Source: an uncultured Phycisphaerales bacterium (GTDB lineage Bacteria > Planctomycetota > Phycisphaerae > Tepidisphaerales > Tepidisphaeraceae). From it: a DNA stretch of 36,043 nucleotides. A program made the position numbers and the translations under genes. Shown here piece by piece: positions 22,737 to 31,402 of the stretch. Location: assembly GCA_903871935.1 (NCBI GenBank), contig CAIQIQ010000134.1, positions 1-36,043 on the forward strand, read 5' to 3'. How positions within the stretch are numbered: position 1 is the first letter of the stretch; the number at the start of each line of letters is the position of its first letter. Below the pieces are notes generated by a model, which saw only the letters and a list, made by a program, of their open reading frames with translations, was not told the DNA's origin and did not search any database.

Positions 22737-23728
22737 AGCTCCTCCGCCGCAACTGGCCATTTGTTCTGGTCGTCGCGTTGCTCGTGGCTCTGCAGCAGAT
22801 CCTCACTCGTGCCGGGGTTGAGTTCTACATGACGCAGATCACCATGTCGGCGTGTTATGCGCTGGTGGTGGTTGGGCTGTGCCTGCTGATGGGATATGCC
22901 GGGCAGGTGTCGCTGGGGCATGCCGGGTTCTTTGCCATCGGCGGCTATACGGCGGCCGCCCTGACACTGCATCTGCACTGGCCAACCTGGGTCGGTCTGT
23001 GCGCTGCCATCCTGCTGGCGAGCGTTGTGGCTTTGCTGATTGGCCTGCCAGTGCTGCGCCTGCGAGGGCATTATCTCGCGATGGCGACCTTGGGATTTGG
23101 CCTGATCGTCTACCGCATCGTCCTGGGCAGTGAATCGCTGGGGCAGGCCGATGGTCTGAGCAGCGTGCCGCCGCTGGATCTGTTCGGCGGCCTGCGAGTC
23201 AGTTCCAGCAGGGCGTATCGGGTCCAGAGTTACTACATCGTCTGGTCGGCCGTGTTGGTGGCGATGTGGCTGGCGGCGAATCTGGTGCGGTCGCGGGTTG
23301 GCCGAGCTTTGCAGGCGATCCATGAGAATGAAGATGCGGCCCATTCTCTGGGCATTGACACCTATCGGTACAAGCTGGCGGTGTTTGTGCTCAGTGCCGC
23401 TTTCGCCGCGGTCGGAGGGGTTTTCGCGACGCACTTCAAAGGCAGCATTGGTCCATCTGAAGCCACGGTGATGTACTCGGTTCGCTATGTGGCCATCGTC
23501 GCTGTGGGCGGCATGTCCAGCCTTTGGGGCGGGCTGTTGATGGCAGTCGTGCTTAACTTCCTCTCGCTGCGCGGCACGTTTGGTCAGCATGATGATCTGG
23601 TCTTTGGCGGCATCCTCATCGGCATGATGCTCTTTGCGCCCGATGGGCTGCTGTTGGCGGGCCGGTCGCTCTGGCAAAGGTGGCGTGGCGGCGGTGAGTC
23701 GTTCGCGGCAGGGGGGACCCATGGCTGA
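22733..23728 (+). CDS. livM: LivM-type ABC permease
   Basis: A 331-residue inner-membrane permease. The region CLLMGYAGQVSLGHAGFFAI is the LivM hallmark, and the coupling segment is VGRALQAIHENEDAAHSLGI. About nine or ten helices are apparent. GGAGGG lies about 7 bases before the ATG inside livH. It pairs with LivH to form the transmembrane channel and overlaps the LivG gene by 8 bases. Confidence 0.92.
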   Translation: MKLLRRNWPFVLVVALLVALQQILTRAGVEFYMTQITMSACYALVVVGLCLLMGYAGQVSLGHAGFFAIGGYTAAALTLHLHWPTWVGLCAAILLASVVALLIGLPVLRLRGHYLAMATLGFGLIVYRIVLGSESLGQADGLSSVPPLDLFGGLRVSSSRAYRVQSYYIVWSAVLVAMWLAANLVRSRVGRALQAIHENEDAAHSLGIDTYRYKLAVFVLSAAFAAVGGVFATHFKGSIGPSEATVMYSVRYVAIVAVGGMSSLWGGLLMAVVLNFLSLRGTFGQHDDLVFGGILIGMMLFAPDGLLLAGRSLWQRWRGGGESFAAGGTHG

Positions 23729-24536
23729 GGTGCTCCTGCGGACCGACAGGCTCAATCGCTTCTTTGGCGGGCTTCATGCCGTGGACGATGTGAGTTTCGC
23801 GGTCGAACGCGGCATGATCAAAGCTGTGATCGGTCCCAACGGCGCGGGCAAAACGACGCTGTTCAATCTGATCGCCGGGGCCTTGGCCCCTTCCAGCGGG
23901 CGGGTTTTCTGGCGAGAGCAAAATATCACCGGCGGAAGACCGCATGCCATTGCTCGCGCCGGCATTGCACGCACGTTCCAGAACACGCGGCTGTTTCCCC
24001 ACATGAGCGTTCTTGAAAACGTCATGGTCGGCCGGCATCCGCGTACCGGCTGCGGGTTTATCGCCGGAATGCTTAACCTGCCACAGACGTGGCGAGAGGA
24101 GCGGCGGATTCGCGAGAGAGCCGGGCAGATCCTGGAGGAACTGGGCCTTGCGGCTCTGGCGGATGACCTGGCGGGGAACCTTGCGTTTGGGAAGCAGCGG
24201 CTGGTGGAGTTTGCACGGGCGCTGGCGACTGAGCCCGAGCTGTTGCTGCTGGATGAGCCGGCGGCGGGCCTGAACATGCACGAGACGGATGAGCTGTCGG
24301 AGTTGATCCTCCGCATTCGCTCGCAAGGCGTGACATGCCTGGTGGTTGAGCACGATATGTCGCTGGTGATGCGCGTGTCCGATGAGGTGCTGGTGCTCGA
24401 TCAGGGCCGGCAGATTGCGCAAGGTCCGCCGCGTGAGATCCAGCGGAACCCCGATGTGATCCGCATTTATTTGGGCGAGGAGGGCGCTGAGCCGGACGGC
24501 ACGGAAGCGAAGCGAGAGGGAGGTGGGCATGCTTAG
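23721..24536 (+). CDS. livG: LivG-type ABC ATPase
   Basis: A 271-residue cytoplasmic ATPase. Walker A is GPNGAGKTTLFN, the signature region is NLAFGKQRLVEFARAL (a LivG-type variant of LSGGQ), Walker B is LLLLDEPAAGLN and the switch histidine is in EHDMSLVM. The ATG at 23721 is chosen because the typical LivG start EVLLRTDRLNRFFGGLHAV follows; the longer frame from 23634 lies inside livM. A G-rich stretch upstream may act as the ribosome site. It overlaps LivF by 8 bases. Confidence 0.92.
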   Translation: MAEVLLRTDRLNRFFGGLHAVDDVSFAVERGMIKAVIGPNGAGKTTLFNLIAGALAPSSGRVFWREQNITGGRPHAIARAGIARTFQNTRLFPHMSVLENVMVGRHPRTGCGFIAGMLNLPQTWREERRIRERAGQILEELGLAALADDLAGNLAFGKQRLVEFARALATEPELLLLDEPAAGLNMHETDELSELILRIRSQGVTCLVVEHDMSLVMRVSDEVLVLDQGRQIAQGPPREIQRNPDVIRIYLGEEGAEPDGTEAKREGGGHA

Positions 24537-25263
24537 GGTCACCAATCTCGATGCCGGATATGGCTCGTTGCGGGTGCTCAAGCGTGTATCGCTCCACATC
24601 TCAGAGGGCGAGGCCGTCGCCATTATCGGCGCCAATGGCGCTGGCAAGACCACGTTGCTCAAGACCGTTGCTGGCGTCATGCGGTTGCGTTCGGGATCAA
24701 TTCAGCTCAATCGCCAGGAGATCGCGGGCATGAAGCCCGAACGGATCGTCCGCCTGGGCTGTTCGCTGGTGCCGGAGAACCGCCATGTGTTTGCTTCGCT
24801 GAGCGTACGGGACAACCTGACGCTCGGAGCTTATGCACGCATCGGGGTCACGCCACGGCAGCAGGTGGCGGTGGACATGGACCGTGTCTTTGGGCTGTTC
24901 CCGATCCTGAAAACACGGTCACAACAGATCGCCGGCACGCTCTCCGGCGGCGAGCAGCAGATGCTGGCGATCGGGCGGTCGCTGATGAGCAGTCCGCGGC
25001 TGCTGATCCTGGATGAGCCATCGCTGGGGGTCGCCCCGCTGGTGGTGCGCGATATCTTCCGCGCCTTGGGCGAACTGAAGCACCAGGGGCTTACAATTCT
25101 GGTGGTCGAGCAGAATGCCCGAGTTGCCCTGGCGTTTGCCGATCGCGGCTACTGCATTGAGACCGGGCAGATCGTACTCTCCGGGTCCAGCGAAGAGTTG
25201 TCGAACAATCGTGATGTGCAGCGTGCCTACCTGGGCAAGGACTATCAGCGGATCGAGGAATAG
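24529..25263 (+). CDS. livF: LivF-type ABC ATPase
   Basis: A 244-residue cytoplasmic ATPase, partner of LivG. It has Walker A GANGAGKTTLLK, the signature LSGGEQQMLAIGRSLM, Walker B LLILDEPSLGVAP, and the LivF-specific VVEQNARVAL in place of the histidine switch. GGAGG lies about 5 bases before the ATG at 24529; a GTG at 24523 is less likely. It is followed after two bases by the acyl-CoA ligase gene. Confidence 0.92.
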   Translation: MLRVTNLDAGYGSLRVLKRVSLHISEGEAVAIIGANGAGKTTLLKTVAGVMRLRSGSIQLNRQEIAGMKPERIVRLGCSLVPENRHVFASLSVRDNLTLGAYARIGVTPRQQVAVDMDRVFGLFPILKTRSQQIAGTLSGGEQQMLAIGRSLMSSPRLLILDEPSLGVAPLVVRDIFRALGELKHQGLTILVVEQNARVALAFADRGYCIETGQIVLSGSSEELSNNRDVQRAYLGKDYQRIEE

Positions 25264-25265
25264 CC

Positions 25266-26576
25266 ATGGAGCCAACGACGATCTACAACCGGAAGGCGGA
25301 GATGACAGGGCGCGAGGAGTTGGAGCAGTTCCAGCTTGAACGCCTGCAGACGACGCTGAACCGCGCCTACCGAAATGTCGCGTTCTACCGTGCTGCGTTC
25401 GATGCTGCCCACATCGACATCGAGAGTTTCAATGATCTGGCCGCGATGCGGCGGCTGCCGTTCACCACGCAGGATGATCTGCGCCGCAGCTATCCCTATG
25501 CGATGTTCGCAGTGCCTCTGCGCGAGATCGTGCGCATTCATTCCAGCGGCGGGGCCACCAGTCAGCCAGTCGTCGTGGGCCACACACGCAATGACCTGCG
25601 CAATTGGATCGAGTGCGCCGCCCGCGTGCTTGCGGCGGCCGGAGTCAGCGATCGCGACGTCGTGCAGTTCTCGCTGGACTGTCAGCACACCTCGGCCAGC
25701 TTCGGGTTTCAACAGGGGGCTGAACAGATCGGGGCATCGGTGATCCGGTCGGCCGGATGCTCCAGCACTCTGCGGCAGGTGAATGTCATGCGCGACTTCA
25801 AGACCAGCGTGTTGGTCTGCTCGCCGCATCATGCCAGCACGATCGCCACCACCCTGGAGGCCTTGCAGATCCATCCCGAACGGCTGCACCTTCGGCGCAT
25901 GCTGGTCATCGGCGAACGCTGGAGCGATCGCATGCGACAGCAGATCGAGTCGCAGTTGCATGTCGATACGTACGATGCCTACGGTCCGGCCGAGATCATG
26001 GCGCCGGGAACGGCCGGCGAATGCTCGCATCGCCGCGGGTTGCACATCAATGAGGATCATCTGATTGCTGAGGTGATCGATCCCAAGACGCTGGAGCCGC
26101 TGCCGGCCGGGGCGATCGGAGAACTGGTGCTGACCACGATCACCCGGGAGGGCTGCCCGCTGATCCGTTACCGCACCGGGGATCTGACATCGCTTGATGC
26201 ATCGCCGTGTCCCTGCGGGCGGACGTTCACGCGGATGGCTCGGATTACCGGCCGGACCGACAATCTGGTGCTGTTCCGCGGTAACGGGTTCTATCCGGCA
26301 CAGGTTGAGGCGCTGTTGGAAGTGGCGTGCGGCACGAAGCCAAGCTACCGCATTATCCTGGACCGTCAGGGGAATGCCGATACGCTGGAGATTCGGTTGG
26401 AGATCGGCGAAGGGATGCCGCCGCTGGATGAAGTGCGGGCCTTGGAGGCGCTGCGTGCCAACCTGGTGCAGCAGATTAAGATGCAGCTCGATGTCGATGC
26501 CAAGGTTGGGTTTGCGGAGCCTCGGTCACTTCGTGAACTCGGGGAAGAGCCATTGATTGACCGCCGGCCGTGGTGA
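25266..26576 (+). CDS. Phenylacetate-CoA ligase-like adenylating enzyme
   Basis: A 436-residue cytoplasmic AMP-forming ligase of PaaK size. The phosphate loop is HSSGGATSQPVVVG (residues about 92-105) where PaaK enzymes usually have SSGTTGKP, so the loop is atypical. The adenine-binding motif is AYGPAEIMAPGTAGEC (near residue 238), followed by IRYRTGD and the hinge GRTDNLVLFRGNGFYPAQVE. A cysteine pair in ASPCPCGRTF is typical of this branch. It starts two bases after livF with GAGGA upstream, so transport and activation of the same acid are probable. Aryl, branched or other acids are all possible. Confidence 0.85.
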   Translation: MEPTTIYNRKAEMTGREELEQFQLERLQTTLNRAYRNVAFYRAAFDAAHIDIESFNDLAAMRRLPFTTQDDLRRSYPYAMFAVPLREIVRIHSSGGATSQPVVVGHTRNDLRNWIECAARVLAAAGVSDRDVVQFSLDCQHTSASFGFQQGAEQIGASVIRSAGCSSTLRQVNVMRDFKTSVLVCSPHHASTIATTLEALQIHPERLHLRRMLVIGERWSDRMRQQIESQLHVDTYDAYGPAEIMAPGTAGECSHRRGLHINEDHLIAEVIDPKTLEPLPAGAIGELVLTTITREGCPLIRYRTGDLTSLDASPCPCGRTFTRMARITGRTDNLVLFRGNGFYPAQVEALLEVACGTKPSYRIILDRQGNADTLEIRLEIGEGMPPLDEVRALEALRANLVQQIKMQLDVDAKVGFAEPRSLRELGEEPLIDRRPW

Positions 26577-26627
26577 GGTGAGTGAACTGTGGCACGCAGG
26601 TGTTGTGGGGTATCATGCGGCCCCATC

Positions 26628-28649
26628 ATGGGAATTCCGGACGAGTGTTACGCGCGGCTTGACGGCGATGAGTTGATTCTCGGAAACCGGCATGTCGAGC
26701 GGCGGTGGCGAGTGCGCGAGGGGCTTCTATACGCGACATCGTTTTTGGACCGCACTTCGGGAAGGCAGTGGTTGGCCAGGGAAGCCGGGGAGCCATCGCT
26801 GTATCCCCCTGTGGTCATGGTCGATGAGCCCCGGACGGTCGAGTTGGTGACTCACCATATCACGGATCATCCCGTCGAAGCGCTGTCGCTCGTGGCAGAG
26901 TTGATAGCCCGCGGGACGACGGCGACGCTCACGTATGAGTTTCAGATCTTCCCAGCCGTGGCGGGTATGGCGGTGCGATTGCGCATCAGCACTCTCACGC
27001 CAGCCGCGCTGACCGCGCTGGCGGCGCCGGCGGAGGCGACGCCGAGCGTCGAGCCGACGGGGGTGGAGGCCGCGCCGAAACGAGCTTCCGGGCAGGCTCT
27101 GCTGCCCGATGCGATCGAGTGTCTCATCCTGTCGCTGCCGCACCTGCGGCTTACGCGAGTGCAGTTGCAGGACCAGACGGACCACCACAACACGCTGGCG
27201 TTCGAGAATGACTGGCTGCTGTTTCCGGCCCAGGAGCACCTGTACACGAGCGGCGATGTGTTCTTCATCGAGGACCTACTAAGCGGCGAGGGACTCGCGT
27301 TCGTGAAGCTGGCGCCGCTGCCGCACGCCAGGGTCATCCAGACACCGCACGACCTGCGGCTCGATGGCGACCGCGTGGCGCTGCTCGGGCATGGGATCGG
27401 TGATGGCGCGGAAGGGGGGTACGCAAGCGTGTTGATCTGCTACCAGGGCGGGCAGCCCGGCCGGACGGCGGCGCTGCAGGAATTCCAGAGGCAACTGCGC
27501 CCGTACGTTACGGGGCGTGACGGGCTGCTACTGACCAACACCTGGGGCGACCGATCGAAAGATGGGCGAATCACCGAGGCGTTCATGGCGAAAGAGATCG
27601 AGGCAGCCGCCCGGCTGGGGGCCGACGTGGTCGAGATCGATGATGGGTGGGAGCGCGGACGGACCGCCAACTCGATCCATGGCGGCGTGTGGCTCGGGTT
27701 CTGGGCGGCTGACGAACGGTTCTGGGAGGCGAACCTGTCACGCCTGCCCAACGGATTGGCTCCGCTCGTGCAGCAGGCGCGCGAGCGGGGCATGCAGTTT
27801 GGATTGTGGTTCGGGCCGGACTCGGCGAACGACTTTGAGAACTGGGAGCGCGACGTCGATGTGCTATTGGACCTCCACCGCCGCGTCGGGGTGAACTACT
27901 TTAAGCTCGACGGGGTGAAGATCCGGTCGAAGCTGGGAGAGAAACGGTTCGGGCAGTTCTGTGAAACAGTGCTGAGCCAGAGCGCTGGGCGCATCGTTAT
28001 GGACCCGGACGTGACGGCCGAGACGCGCATGGGATATTTCGGGCTGCCACATGCTGGCCCGGTGTTCTTAGAAAACCGCTACACCGACTGGCGACGGTAT
28101 TATCCGCATTCGACGCTGCGAAACCTGTGGATGCTGGCGCACTACGTCGATCCGCTGCGCCTGCGGATGGAGTTTCTGAACAACACGCGGAACGCGGACA
28201 AGTACGGCGATGATCCGCTGGCGCCCGGGCGGTATTCGCCGGCGTACCTGTTCGCTGCGGTAATGTTCGCCAGCCCGCTGGGGTGGTTCGAGGTGTCGAA
28301 CCTGCCCGCCGATTATGTCGAGGAGGTGTCGAAACTCGTCGCCCTGTGGAAGCAGCATCGCGATGAGATCTTCGCGGGTCCGGTCATCCCCATTGGCGAT
28401 GAGCCCAACGGCACGAGTTGGACGGGGTTGGCGGCCGTGGCGCCTGACAGGCGAAGCGCTCACGTGCTGGCGTTTCGCGAGCTCAACGACCAGGTGGACT
28501 GGACCACGCGTCTGCCGCTGCTGGAAAAGCGAGAATACCGGGCGCGAGTCATCGCGGGAGCCGGAAAGTGCACGCTGCGGCATCGGGAGCTGAGCGTGCG
28601 AATTGAGCGGCCACGGGACTACCTGTGGCTGCGTGTTGCCCCACGGTGA
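26628..28649 (+). CDS. GH36-like alpha-galactosidase family protein
   Basis: A 673-residue clan GH-D glycoside hydrolase. An N-terminal beta-rich domain (about 1-290) is followed by a TIM barrel that starts at LTNTWGDRSKDGRITEAF. The motif EIDDGWERGR is a clan feature. NYFKLDGVK places the likely nucleophile at Asp428, and RYTDWRRYYP suggests Asp487 as acid/base; both are inferred from motif position. No signal peptide is seen, so it may act in the cytoplasm on imported oligosaccharides. The ATG at 26628 follows TATCAT at 26611-26616 with no ribosome site. The GTG at 26589 would add cysteine-rich residues unlike the family. Confidence 0.83.
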   Translation: MGIPDECYARLDGDELILGNRHVERRWRVREGLLYATSFLDRTSGRQWLAREAGEPSLYPPVVMVDEPRTVELVTHHITDHPVEALSLVAELIARGTTATLTYEFQIFPAVAGMAVRLRISTLTPAALTALAAPAEATPSVEPTGVEAAPKRASGQALLPDAIECLILSLPHLRLTRVQLQDQTDHHNTLAFENDWLLFPAQEHLYTSGDVFFIEDLLSGEGLAFVKLAPLPHARVIQTPHDLRLDGDRVALLGHGIGDGAEGGYASVLICYQGGQPGRTAALQEFQRQLRPYVTGRDGLLLTNTWGDRSKDGRITEAFMAKEIEAAARLGADVVEIDDGWERGRTANSIHGGVWLGFWAADERFWEANLSRLPNGLAPLVQQARERGMQFGLWFGPDSANDFENWERDVDVLLDLHRRVGVNYFKLDGVKIRSKLGEKRFGQFCETVLSQSAGRIVMDPDVTAETRMGYFGLPHAGPVFLENRYTDWRRYYPHSTLRNLWMLAHYVDPLRLRMEFLNNTRNADKYGDDPLAPGRYSPAYLFAAVMFASPLGWFEVSNLPADYVEEVSKLVALWKQHRDEIFAGPVIPIGDEPNGTSWTGLAAVAPDRRSAHVLAFRELNDQVDWTTRLPLLEKREYRARVIAGAGKCTLRHRELSVRIERPRDYLWLRVAPR

Positions 28650-28961
28650 GGGTACCCAACGTTGCCGCACAGGCCGCTACCCAGATGGAACCGAGATGGC
28701 AGAATCTCGGTGGCGTCCGGTCCGGATTTCGCGTTTAAGCCCTATCTATCGCGCAGCAGACCGGCGACAATAGTCCTTGGCCATTCGACGACCGAGTTCA
28801 AACGCCGGGGCAGTTTCGCTGCTGTTCGTTCCCTCCTGACGCGCCTCGGAGCTCCCTCGCCATTTTGCCTGCACGGAGACGCGCTGTGACGTCCGACCTC
28901 CGCCCGGCTTTCGCCGAGGCGCGCGACGGCGGCCGCGCCGTCCGCGACTAGGAGAATTCGC
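28650..28961. other. Gene-free stretch after the GH36-like gene
   Basis: About 310 bases with no supported gene. It holds a perfect 8-base hairpin, ACCGAGAT/ATCTCGGT with a 6-base loop at 28690-28711, and a small TCCGGTCCGGA palindrome soon after. Near 28920-28945 lies a GC-rich dyad (ACGGCG/CGCCGT). There is no clear promoter for the following small membrane protein. Confidence 0.5.
28690..28711 (+). terminator. Hairpin after the GH36-like gene
   Basis: Perfect 8-base arms ACCGAGAT and ATCTCGGT around GGCAGA, 41 bases after the stop. No T-run follows, so it could be a weak terminator or an mRNA-stabilising hairpin. Confidence 0.35.
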
Positions 28962-29255
28962 ATGCTCGTGGGAATCATCGGTTGGGTCCTCGTCGGTTTG
29001 CTCGTCGGCTTCATCATCAGCAAGGTGCTCGACCTGCACGGCGACGACCCGCGTCTGGGGATCGGCGTCGCCGCCGGCGGCGCGATCATCTTCGCCGTGC
29101 TGTACACGGTGATCAGCGGCGCCGGTGTCAGCGCGTTTAACATCTGGAGTCTGGTCTTCGCCGCCATTGGCGCCGGCGTCGCCGTTGCGGTGTGGCACAT
29201 GATCCGCTCGAAATACGTCTCCCGCGCGCCGTACACGCGTCGCAGTTCGTATTGA
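28962..29255 (+). CDS. GlsB/YeaQ/YmgE family small membrane protein
   Basis: A 97-residue inner-membrane protein with three hydrophobic segments. The glycine-rich opening GIIGWVLVGLLVGFIISKVL and the following GIGVAAGGAIIFAVLY match the transglycosylase-associated (GlsB/YeaQ) family, linked to general or envelope stress. The usual length is 80-95 residues; the extra C-terminal tail (APYTRRSSY) is basic and polar. AGGAG lies about 8 bases before the ATG. Confidence 0.8.
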   Translation: MLVGIIGWVLVGLLVGFIISKVLDLHGDDPRLGIGVAAGGAIIFAVLYTVISGAGVSAFNIWSLVFAAIGAGVAVAVWHMIRSKYVSRAPYTRRSSY

Positions 29256-29307
29256 GCGACGGATGGGTATACTGCCGGGCGAGGTCGAGTAGGCGACGGC
29301 CCCGCCA

Positions 29308-29330
29308 CCGGGGGGCCCCCTCGCCCCCGG
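29308..29330 (+). other. Very GC-rich hairpin before the jelly-roll protein gene
   Basis: CCGGGGG and CCCCCGG can pair around a C-rich loop, with an alternative pairing of GGGGGG to the nearer CCCCC run. It lies between the stress protein gene and a TACAAT (29355-29360) that may be a -10 for the next gene. It could terminate or attenuate readthrough. Confidence 0.35.
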
Positions 29331-29392
29331 ACCCTCGGCCGCACTGTGGCGATGTACAATCTCCTATCAGTGAGACGCCAGGGAGCACCGTG

Positions 29393-30244
29393 ATGACCAG
29401 AATCATTGCAGTCGGCATGGGCTTGATCGTCGCCGCAGCGGCCGCGCCACCGACCACCCACAACACCGACGGTGTCTTGTTCAGCGAGCAGTTCGATGAC
29501 GCCGACCTTACTCAGCGCGACTGGTACGACGGCCTGCGGCCCCGTATTGTCGGAGGCGCCGAAGCCGGCAAGGGGTGTATTGAGTACGATTGGCCAGACC
29601 CAGCCACCGGCAAGGCGGTAGGATCCAGCACGGTCCGGCATCTGATCGAGCCCACCGACGAGGTGTACGTCCGCTTCTACCTCAAGTTTTCCAAGGACTG
29701 GGGCTGGCCGGCCCGGAAGATGGGGCCGCACCTGACCCATTTCATGACCACGGAGAACCCCAAGTTCGCCGGCCCGGCCGACACCCATCTGACGGTCTAT
29801 GTCGAGCCGTGCGACGGCAAGCTCCGCCTGATCGCCCAGGACATACAGAACCAGGACGCCCCCCATGGCCCGACCCAGGGGCCGATTCGACGAGGCTACA
29901 ATGCCACCGTCTACGACAGCAAGGACGCTCCGCTCACTGCCGACACGTGGCACTGCGTCGAGGCGCAGTTCAGGCTGAACACACTCGACATCCAGGCCGA
30001 CCGGCCCAACCCCGACGGCGTTGTCCGCGGCTGGGTCGACGGCAAGCTCGTCGTCGAGCGTGCCGACGTCATCCTCCGCTCGACCGACTACCCCAAGATG
30101 AAGTTCAACCAGTTTATCCTTGCCCCGTACGCCGGCCCCGGCCTGCTGCCGCATGCCCAGATGCTCTGGATCGACGAGTTGGTCGTTGGCACCAAGCGCA
30201 TCGGGCAACTACCTAATCCGGCGGCGACGCACCCGGCAGAATAG
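29393..30244 (+). CDS. Exported jelly-roll (polysaccharide lyase-like) protein A
   Basis: A 283-residue protein with a short signal peptide (MTRIIAVGMGLIVAAAAAPP). The mature part looks like a concanavalin A-type beta-sandwich: VLFSEQFDDADL near the start, EVYVRFYLKFSKDWGW, WHCVEAQFRLNT, GWVDGKLVVERADV and the closing MLWIDELVVGTKRIG. The same framework appears in the protein at 33173-34165. Such proteins include polysaccharide lyases and carbohydrate-binding modules; catalytic residues cannot be pointed to, so the activity is open. GGAG precedes the ATG at 29393; the longer open frame upstream is rejected because it lacks a signal peptide. Confidence 0.7.
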   Translation: MTRIIAVGMGLIVAAAAAPPTTHNTDGVLFSEQFDDADLTQRDWYDGLRPRIVGGAEAGKGCIEYDWPDPATGKAVGSSTVRHLIEPTDEVYVRFYLKFSKDWGWPARKMGPHLTHFMTTENPKFAGPADTHLTVYVEPCDGKLRLIAQDIQNQDAPHGPTQGPIRRGYNATVYDSKDAPLTADTWHCVEAQFRLNTLDIQADRPNPDGVVRGWVDGKLVVERADVILRSTDYPKMKFNQFILAPYAGPGLLPHAQMLWIDELVVGTKRIGQLPNPAATHPAE

Positions 30245-30349
30245 ACACTAAGGCTCCCGCCTACGTTCAGTTTCCGATCACCACCCCACGGACGCCAGCA
30301 GGCATCCAAATCCAATGTCCGTCCGTGCCCCCAACACGTCTGATACCTC

Positions 30350-30371
30350 CGAATCGAGCTAGCTCGATTCG
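30350..30371. other. Perfect 22-base palindrome between convergent genes
   Basis: CGAATCGAGCT followed at once by its exact reverse complement AGCTCGATTCG, without a spacer. It lies 105 bases after the plus-strand gene and 10 bases after the stop of the minus-strand gene. The short T-runs needed for an intrinsic terminator are missing. It could form a cruciform or bind a dimeric protein. Confidence 0.75.
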
Positions 30372-30381
30372 CAGACAGAGC

Positions 30382-31182
30382 CTAGGCCAGGTGGCGGTTC
30401 AGGAACTGTTGCCAGCGGCGGGCGAGTTCACGGCTGTCCATACCGGGATAGGCGGCCGGCATTACTGTGATGTAGCCATCGAAGGCGATGCGCTTCAGGC
30501 CTCGGAAGACCGAGGCGAAGTCCACACCAGCCGGGTCGCCTGGCAGGCAGAGTGCGAACTTCTTTCCGCCGATACTGATGATTTCAGGGCCCTGGGCATC
30601 ATCCGGCATCGGCTTATGGTTCTGCACCGAGACGGCAATGATGTAGGGAGCCAGGCGCTGGATCTCGGTTTCGCCGTGCTGCTGCTGGCCGGCGAGGATG
30701 AGGTGCGAAGGCTCGAAGGCGAGGCCGAAGTTGGGGTGTCCGATGCGCGGCAGGTAAGTGGCGCATCGCTCGGTGGTGTCGAGCAGTGTGTTGTTGTGGA
30801 GTTGGGCACCGGTCTTTATGCCCCGCTTCGCGGCATAGTCGGCCAATCGCCGGATCCAGGGGATGGTTTCTTCAGTGCTTGGCGTAAGGCGCACGTACAG
30901 AGCGTTGATAGCGGCCGCCACGTCGATGGTGCGGCACGCCTGCTCAAAGGTTTCATCGCTATTGACTCCAGGGGCGCTCAAGAAGCCACAGCGGACGCCA
31001 TGGCGCTGCAGGGCCTGGCGGGCGGCGGACACGGCCTCGGGCGAGGAGGTCTCGTCCAGGTGGCCGCGGCGGATCTCCACGCCGTCGTAGCCCACCTCGC
31101 GGGCAAAAGCAATGAAGTCGGGCAGAGACATTTCAAAGCCGCCCGAGACCATGAATTGCCGGGCGGAAAGTGATAGCTTCAT
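30382..31182 (-). CDS. Sugar-phosphate isomerase/epimerase-like TIM-barrel protein
   Basis: A 266-residue cytoplasmic protein of the xylose isomerase-like (AP endonuclease 2) superfamily. Features include GYDGVEIRRGHLDE near the N-terminus, TGAQLHNNTLLDTTE in the middle and the metal-site-like LAFEPSHLILAGQ. The family isomerises or epimerises sugars or inositol derivatives, but the substrate here is unknown. The ATG at 31182 has AGGAGAG about 4-5 bases upstream. It diverges from the CBM9-like gene, and its product may process sugars released in this region. Confidence 0.82.
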   Translation of the reverse strand: MKLSLSARQFMVSGGFEMSLPDFIAFAREVGYDGVEIRRGHLDETSSPEAVSAARQALQRHGVRCGFLSAPGVNSDETFEQACRTIDVAAAINALYVRLTPSTEETIPWIRRLADYAAKRGIKTGAQLHNNTLLDTTERCATYLPRIGHPNFGLAFEPSHLILAGQQQHGETEIQRLAPYIIAVSVQNHKPMPDDAQGPEIISIGGKKFALCLPGDPAGVDFASVFRGLKRIAFDGYITVMPAAYPGMDSRELARRWQQFLNRHLA

Positions 31183-31296
31183 AGGGCTCTCCTGAAATCA
31201 AATCTCCAATCAGGCTGATCGTAACATGTGGGGCACCGGGTCGAAATAGCTTGCGCTCGGGCGTCTTCACTATTCACCGGCTTTCAGGACCGTCGC

Positions 31297-31325
31297 TTGC
31301 GCAGCGAAGTGATTCTCGCTATGCT
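31297..31325 (+). promoter_or_regulatory. Sigma-70-like promoter for the CBM9-like gene
   Basis: TTGCGC (31297-31302) and TATGCT (31320-31325) with an ideal 17-base spacer. Transcription would start near 31332, leaving a leader of about 70 bases with a proper ribosome site. Confidence 0.55.
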
Positions 31326-31402
31326 GTTATTCTGCTCGTCTGCCATCGCCGGCGGGCGAGGAGAGACCTCAGGATGGACATATGCTTGGAAGGAGATAAC
31401 GC

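Noticed and set aside
22271..23755. A 494-codon open frame on the minus strand
   Set aside because: Antisense to livH, livM and the start of livG; composition is typical of shadow frames and no domain is visible.
28742..30208. A 488-codon open frame on the minus strand
   Set aside because: Antisense to the small stress protein and jelly-roll protein A, both supported by ribosome sites and signal or membrane segments.
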